Part shown: positions 61,399 to 64,000 of the stretch, one piece after another
How the letters are laid out: every line of letters begins with the position of its first letter
Position numbering within the stretch: position 1 is the first letter of the stretch
Origin: Fructobacillus sp. CRL 2054
GTDB lineage: Bacteria > Bacillota > Bacilli > Lactobacillales > Lactobacillaceae
Length of the DNA: 64,000 nucleotides
Assembly: GCF_028764065.1 (NCBI RefSeq)
Contig: NZ_JACOFN010000002.1
Location: 1-64,000, forward strand
Direction of reading: 5' to 3'
Translations under genes and position numbers: made by a program
The notes under the pieces: model-generated
Databases searched by the model: none
What the model was told of the DNA's origin: nothing
What the model saw: the letters and a program-made list of their open reading frames with translations, nothing else

Positions 61399-61432
61399 AC
61401 TTAGAATGGGCATAAGCCTGAAAAGAAAGTTT

Positions 61433-61472
61433 TTGTAAACGCTTGCAAAACTTTCCTAACCTTTGTTAAAAT
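61433..61472 (+). promoter_or_regulatory. cre site overlapping the glk promoter
   Basis: TTGTAAACGCTTGCAA (61433-61448) fits the CcpA operator pattern TGNAANCGNNNNCA and is nearly palindromic out to TTTTG/CAAAA. The likely -35 TTGCAA (61443-61448) lies within it, followed 18 bases later by the extended -10 TGTTAAAAT (61464-61472). CcpA binding would block RNA polymerase. Confidence 0.82.
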
Positions 61473-61492
61473 ATATTTGTAATTAAGGAAAT

Positions 61493-61545
61493 AGGAGGCG
61501 GACCCCCGATTTGCCTTGGCCATCGGGGGCCAATCGATCATCATG
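61493..61545 (+). promoter_or_regulatory. glk translation start: SD, hairpin, AUG
   Basis: AGGAGG (61493-61498) is 44 bases before the ATG at 61543. Between them, CCCCCGAT (61503-61510) pairs with ATCGGGGG (61522-61529) across an 11-base loop. Folding brings SD and AUG to about 13-17 bases. An in-frame TTG at 61516 lies in the loop. There is no SD after the hairpin. Confidence 0.55.
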
Positions 61546-62502
61546 ACTAAAGATAAATTAATCGGTGTTGACCTTGGTGGAACAACCATCAAGTTTGCAA
61601 TTTTGACTGACCAAGGGGAAATCCAACAAAAGTGGTCAATTCAAACAAACATTTTGGGTGACGGAAAGCACATCGTGCCTGACATCATCGAATCAATTAA
61701 CCACCACTTGGACATTTACCAATTGGATCGCTCACGCGTGATTGGTATTGGTATGGGAACTCCTGGAACTGTTGACCGTGAAAACGGAACAGTTAAGGGT
61801 GCCTACAACCTTGGTTGGGCTAAGGAAAACGCAGTGAAGGAACCAATCCAAGCTGGAACTGGTTTCCCATTGTACATTGATAACGATGCTAACGTTGCTG
61901 CCTTGGGTGAAGCCTGGAAGGGTGCCGGAAACAACGATGCTGACGTTTCATTTATCACACTTGGGACTGGTGTCGGTGGTGGATTGGTTGCTAACCACCA
62001 ATTGATTCACGGTGTTGCCGGTGCCGGTGGTGAAGTTGGCCACATCATCGTTGAACCTAACGGTTACTTGTGTACTTGTGGAAACCACGGTTGTTTGGAA
62101 CAATATGCTTCAGCAACTGGTGTTGTTCACTTGGCACAGGACTTCGCAGAACAATACGTTGGTGAATCACGCTTGAAGAAGATGATTGACGACGGTGACG
62201 AAGTTACTTCAAAGATTATCTTTGATTTGGCTAAGGAAGGTGACTACCTTGCCAACGAAGCTGTTGATAAGGTTGCCTACTACTTGGGTTACGCATCAGC
62301 AACTATCTCAAACATCTTGAACCCATCAGCCATCGTTATCGGTGGTGGGGTTGCTGCTGCCGGTGAATTCTTGCGCGAACGTGTTGAGAAGAACTGGTCA
62401 GTATTCGCCTTCCCAACTGTTCGTACTTCAACAGTTGTTAAGTTGGCTGAATTGGGTAACGACGCCGGTGTTATCGGTGCTGCCTCATTGGCACGTAAGT
62501 AA
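61543..62502 (+). CDS. glk: Glucokinase (ROK family)
   Basis: This 319-residue cytosolic kinase makes glucose 6-phosphate with ATP. The phosphate motif LIGVDLGGTTIKFAIL is at residues 6-21, the sugar site IDNDANVAALGEAW near 113, and LGTGVGGGLV near 137. The zinc motif has His and CTCGNHGCLE (CxCGxxGCxE) near 166-187. The start at 61543 fits the family N-terminus; the earlier TTG at 61516 lies in a hairpin loop. Transcription is under a cre site, and the leader has the SD-hairpin-AUG layout. Codon choice is highly biased (AAG, TTG, GGT), suggesting high expression. Confidence 0.95.
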   Translation: MTKDKLIGVDLGGTTIKFAILTDQGEIQQKWSIQTNILGDGKHIVPDIIESINHHLDIYQLDRSRVIGIGMGTPGTVDRENGTVKGAYNLGWAKENAVKEPIQAGTGFPLYIDNDANVAALGEAWKGAGNNDADVSFITLGTGVGGGLVANHQLIHGVAGAGGEVGHIIVEPNGYLCTCGNHGCLEQYASATGVVHLAQDFAEQYVGESRLKKMIDDGDEVTSKIIFDLAKEGDYLANEAVDKVAYYLGYASATISNILNPSAIVIGGGVAAAGEFLRERVEKNWSVFAFPTVRTSTVVKLAELGNDAGVIGAASLARK

Positions 62503-62535
62503 TAATAAGTTTAATGAGTCGTTTTTGACTCGATT

Positions 62536-62570
62536 AAAAAAGAGTTATCCGTACGGATAGCTCTTTTTTG
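62536..62570 (+). terminator. glk terminator
   Basis: AAAAAAGAGTTATCC-GTAC-GGATAGCTCTTTTTT, 15 bp with one G-U, and T run. Confidence 0.93.
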
Positions 62571-62654
62571 TGCGCTTTAGTAGAAGCTAAAATATGGTAA
62601 AATGGAAAAGTATTGTGGCGATATTTTGCCATGTTGAGAAAAGGAGGCCCAACC

Positions 62655-63227
62655 GTGGAGTGGGAGAAGTTTTTTGAACCTTATGAACAGGCCGTAGCCG
62701 AGCTGAAAGTAAAGCTTGGTTATTTGACGACCGGTCAGGTGAAAACAGGAACCCGTCCGGTTGAGTCGGTAACGGGACGTGTGAAGTCCCAGGCCTCCAT
62801 TGAAGAAAAGATTGTCCGTCGTCATTTGCACGAAGATCGTTTGGCCTTGGATCTCCAAGACATCGCCGGGTTGCGAATCATGACCAAGTACATCGATGAT
62901 ATTTATAAAGTCGTCGAGTTACTTCGGAAGCGCACCGACTTTACTATCTTGGAAGAACGTGACTATGTGATGAACGCCAAGCCTTCCGGTTACCGTTCTT
63001 ACCACATTGTGATTGAATACCCAGTTTCTTTGTATTCAGGGGAAACGAAGGTTCTAGCTGAAATTCAAATTCGAACAATGGCCATGCACTTCTGGGCAAC
63101 CATCGAACACGATTTGAACTATAAGCACGGTGAGATTAAGCCGGAAATGGCCAAGCAGTTGGCTGAAATTTCGGAAGAGACTTTTTCATTGGAACAAGAG
63201 TTGTCTGAGATTAAGGACATGGAGTAG
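62655..63227 (+). CDS. relQ: Small alarmone synthetase RelQ
   Basis: This 190-residue GTP pyrophosphokinase makes (p)ppGpp. VTGRVKSQASIEEK (near residue 39) is the ATP-site region, LQDIAGLRIMTKYIDDI near 66 and KPSGYRSYHIVIEYP near 112 form the GTP site, and AEIQIRTMAMHFWATIEHD near 133 holds the catalytic Glu. It starts at GTG with AAAGGAGG seven bases upstream. The extended -10 TGGTAAAAT is at 62595-62603. It ends about 20 residues earlier than Bacillus RelQ, exactly where tRNA T-arm-like sequence begins. nadK follows, as in the usual relQ-nadK-rluD order. Confidence 0.93.
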   Translation: MEWEKFFEPYEQAVAELKVKLGYLTTGQVKTGTRPVESVTGRVKSQASIEEKIVRRHLHEDRLALDLQDIAGLRIMTKYIDDIYKVVELLRKRTDFTILEERDYVMNAKPSGYRSYHIVIEYPVSLYSGETKVLAEIQIRTMAMHFWATIEHDLNYKHGEIKPEMAKQLAEISEETFSLEQELSEIKDME

Positions 63228-63228
63228 G

Positions 63229-63312
63229 GTTCGACTCCCCCTCAGCGCATAAATTGAAGATGGGTTCGATTCCTGTCATCGGCATTGAAGATGCACCTGC
63301 CTAGAGTCGAAC
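63229..63312. repeat. tRNA T-arm-like repeats between relQ and nadK
   Basis: GTTCGACTC (63229-63237) and GAGTCGAAC (63304-63312) are a perfect 9-bp inverted repeat. Between them, ATGGG-TTCGATT-CCTGT followed by CATCGGCA (63260-63284) has the form of a tRNA T arm plus 3' acceptor strand. ATTGAAGATG is directly repeated (63253-63262 and 63284-63293). No tRNA 5' half is present, so these look like 3'-end remnants. Confidence 0.45.
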
Positions 63313-63334
63313 TAAGAAACAAGAAAGAAGCTTT

Positions 63335-64000
63335 ATGAAAGTCGCACTCTATCACAATGACCAAGAACGGTCATTACGAATTGTGAAAGAATTGAATAAA
63401 GAATTGAAGGAGCAGGGGATCACCCGCGACGATGACCATCCTGACCTAGTTATTACGGTTGGTGGAGACGGGACCCTTTTAGGCGCCTTTCACGAATATA
63501 TCGGTTATGACCCTGACCTACGCTTTGTGGGCTTGCACACAGGCCACCTTGGTTTCTACACGGACTGGCTGGGGAACGAAGTGAAGGAACTCGTGGCTTC
63601 CTTGAAGAATGATTCAGGACAGCGTGTTTCTTACCCACTCTTGAAGTTAACGACGACTCAGTCGGATGGGTCGACACAGGAGTATCTGGCATTAAACGAA
63701 GCCACGATTAAGCAGCCAATCGGGACATTGGTATCCGATATCTATTTGGGTAACCACCTCTTTGAAGGATTTCGAGGAGACGGGGTTGCCATTGCGACGC
63801 CAACTGGTTCGACAGCTTATAACAAGGCGAACGGTGGGGCAGTCTTGCACCCATCCTTGCAGGCCATTCAGATGTCTGAAATTGCCTCAATCAATAACCG
63901 GGTCTTTCGAACACTTGGTTCACCATTGATTGTGCCAAAGGGCCAGACTATTACGGTAAAGCCTAAGCACCAATCATTTTTGATTACTTGTGACCAATTA
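63335..64000 (+). CDS. nadK: NAD kinase (cut by window end)
   Basis: 222 codons are present and the frame is open at the window end. The enzyme phosphorylates NAD to NADP. LVITVGGDGTLLGAF near residue 40 holds the GGDG motif with catalytic Asp. ALNEATIK near 117 and GDGVAIATPTGSTAYNKANGG near 149 are the NAD/ATP-binding regions. The Firmicute-type short N-terminus starts MKVALYHND. The ribosome site is GAAAGAAG, weak. It lies 108 bases after relQ across the tRNA-like repeats. Confidence 0.96.
   Translation, partial: MKVALYHNDQERSLRIVKELNKELKEQGITRDDDHPDLVITVGGDGTLLGAFHEYIGYDPDLRFVGLHTGHLGFYTDWLGNEVKELVASLKNDSGQRVSYPLLKLTTTQSDGSTQEYLALNEATIKQPIGTLVSDIYLGNHLFEGFRGDGVAIATPTGSTAYNKANGGAVLHPSLQAIQMSEIASINNRVFRTLGSPLIVPKGQTITVKPKHQSFLITCDQL

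Overview
The window is ordinary chromosomal DNA of a low-to-medium GC Firmicute. It is most likely a heterofermentative lactic acid bacterium of the Leuconostoc/Weissella/Fructobacillus branch of Lactobacillales. The case rests on gene content and order: the YqeC-type 6-phosphogluconate dehydrogenase with gluconate kinase and permease, ireB-yqgF-yrzB, pcrA-ligA-camS, rpoY-rnjA, rexB-rexA, yqgQ-glk, relQ-nadK, and comEA-comEC without comEB. It also rests on strong AAG (Lys) and TTG (Leu) codon use and on many extended -10 (TGn) promoters. The genus cannot be fixed from sequence reading alone. No prophage, insertion sequence, CRISPR array, rRNA or complete tRNA gene was seen.

Layout. 1-3.4 kb: gluconate catabolism (end of gnd, gntK, gntP). 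3.4-6.7 kb: two separate APC amino acid permeases. 6.7-10.8 kb: T-box controlled alaS, then ireB-yqgF-yrzB. 10.9-12.1 kb: a small anchored protein and a GH73 glucosaminidase. 12.2-17.8 kb: pcrA-ligA-camS. 17.8-23.2 kb: an unknown polytopic protein, metK behind a SAM-I riboswitch, a degenerate lipid-kinase-like protein, and rpoY-rnjA. 23.2-29.0 kb: efp, yqhY-nusB, tatD-rnmV-rsmA, veg and a metal ABC transporter. 29.1-31.4 kb: purR-glmU. 31.4-35 kb: poorly characterised genes, including an ORF interrupted by an in-frame stop. 35-40 kb: xseA-xseB-ispA-tlyA-recN. 40-42.7 kb: two small paralogous anchored proteins and a purine permease. 42.8-50.5 kb: M42 peptidase, ftsW, ylbG-rsmD-coaD, comEA-comEC-holA. 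50.5-53.6 kb: a hairpin-rich small locus, a DyP peroxidase, recX and a DUF402 protein. 53.6-61.0 kb: rexB-rexA. 61-64 kb: yqgQ, glk under a cre site, relQ and nadK (cut by the window end).

Functionally this is mainly housekeeping: DNA repair and recombination (pcrA, ligA, recN, recX, xseAB, rexAB, yqgF), RNA maturation and decay (rnjA, rnmV, rsmA, rsmD, tlyA), translation (alaS, efp, nusB), cell envelope (glmU, ftsW, ireB, glucosaminidase) and sugar entry into the phosphoketolase-type pathway (gntK, gnd, glk).

The less ordinary signals are these. (1) gntP, purR and glk share a leader in which the Shine-Dalgarno sequence is parted from the AUG by a stable hairpin. (2) Three small single-pass proteins form an apparently undescribed paralogous family. 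(3) A hairpin-rich locus at 50.5-50.7 kb has a tiny Cys-rich ORF. (4) tRNA T-arm-like repeats lie exactly at the shortened 3' end of relQ. (5) An ORF is split by one in-frame TAA.
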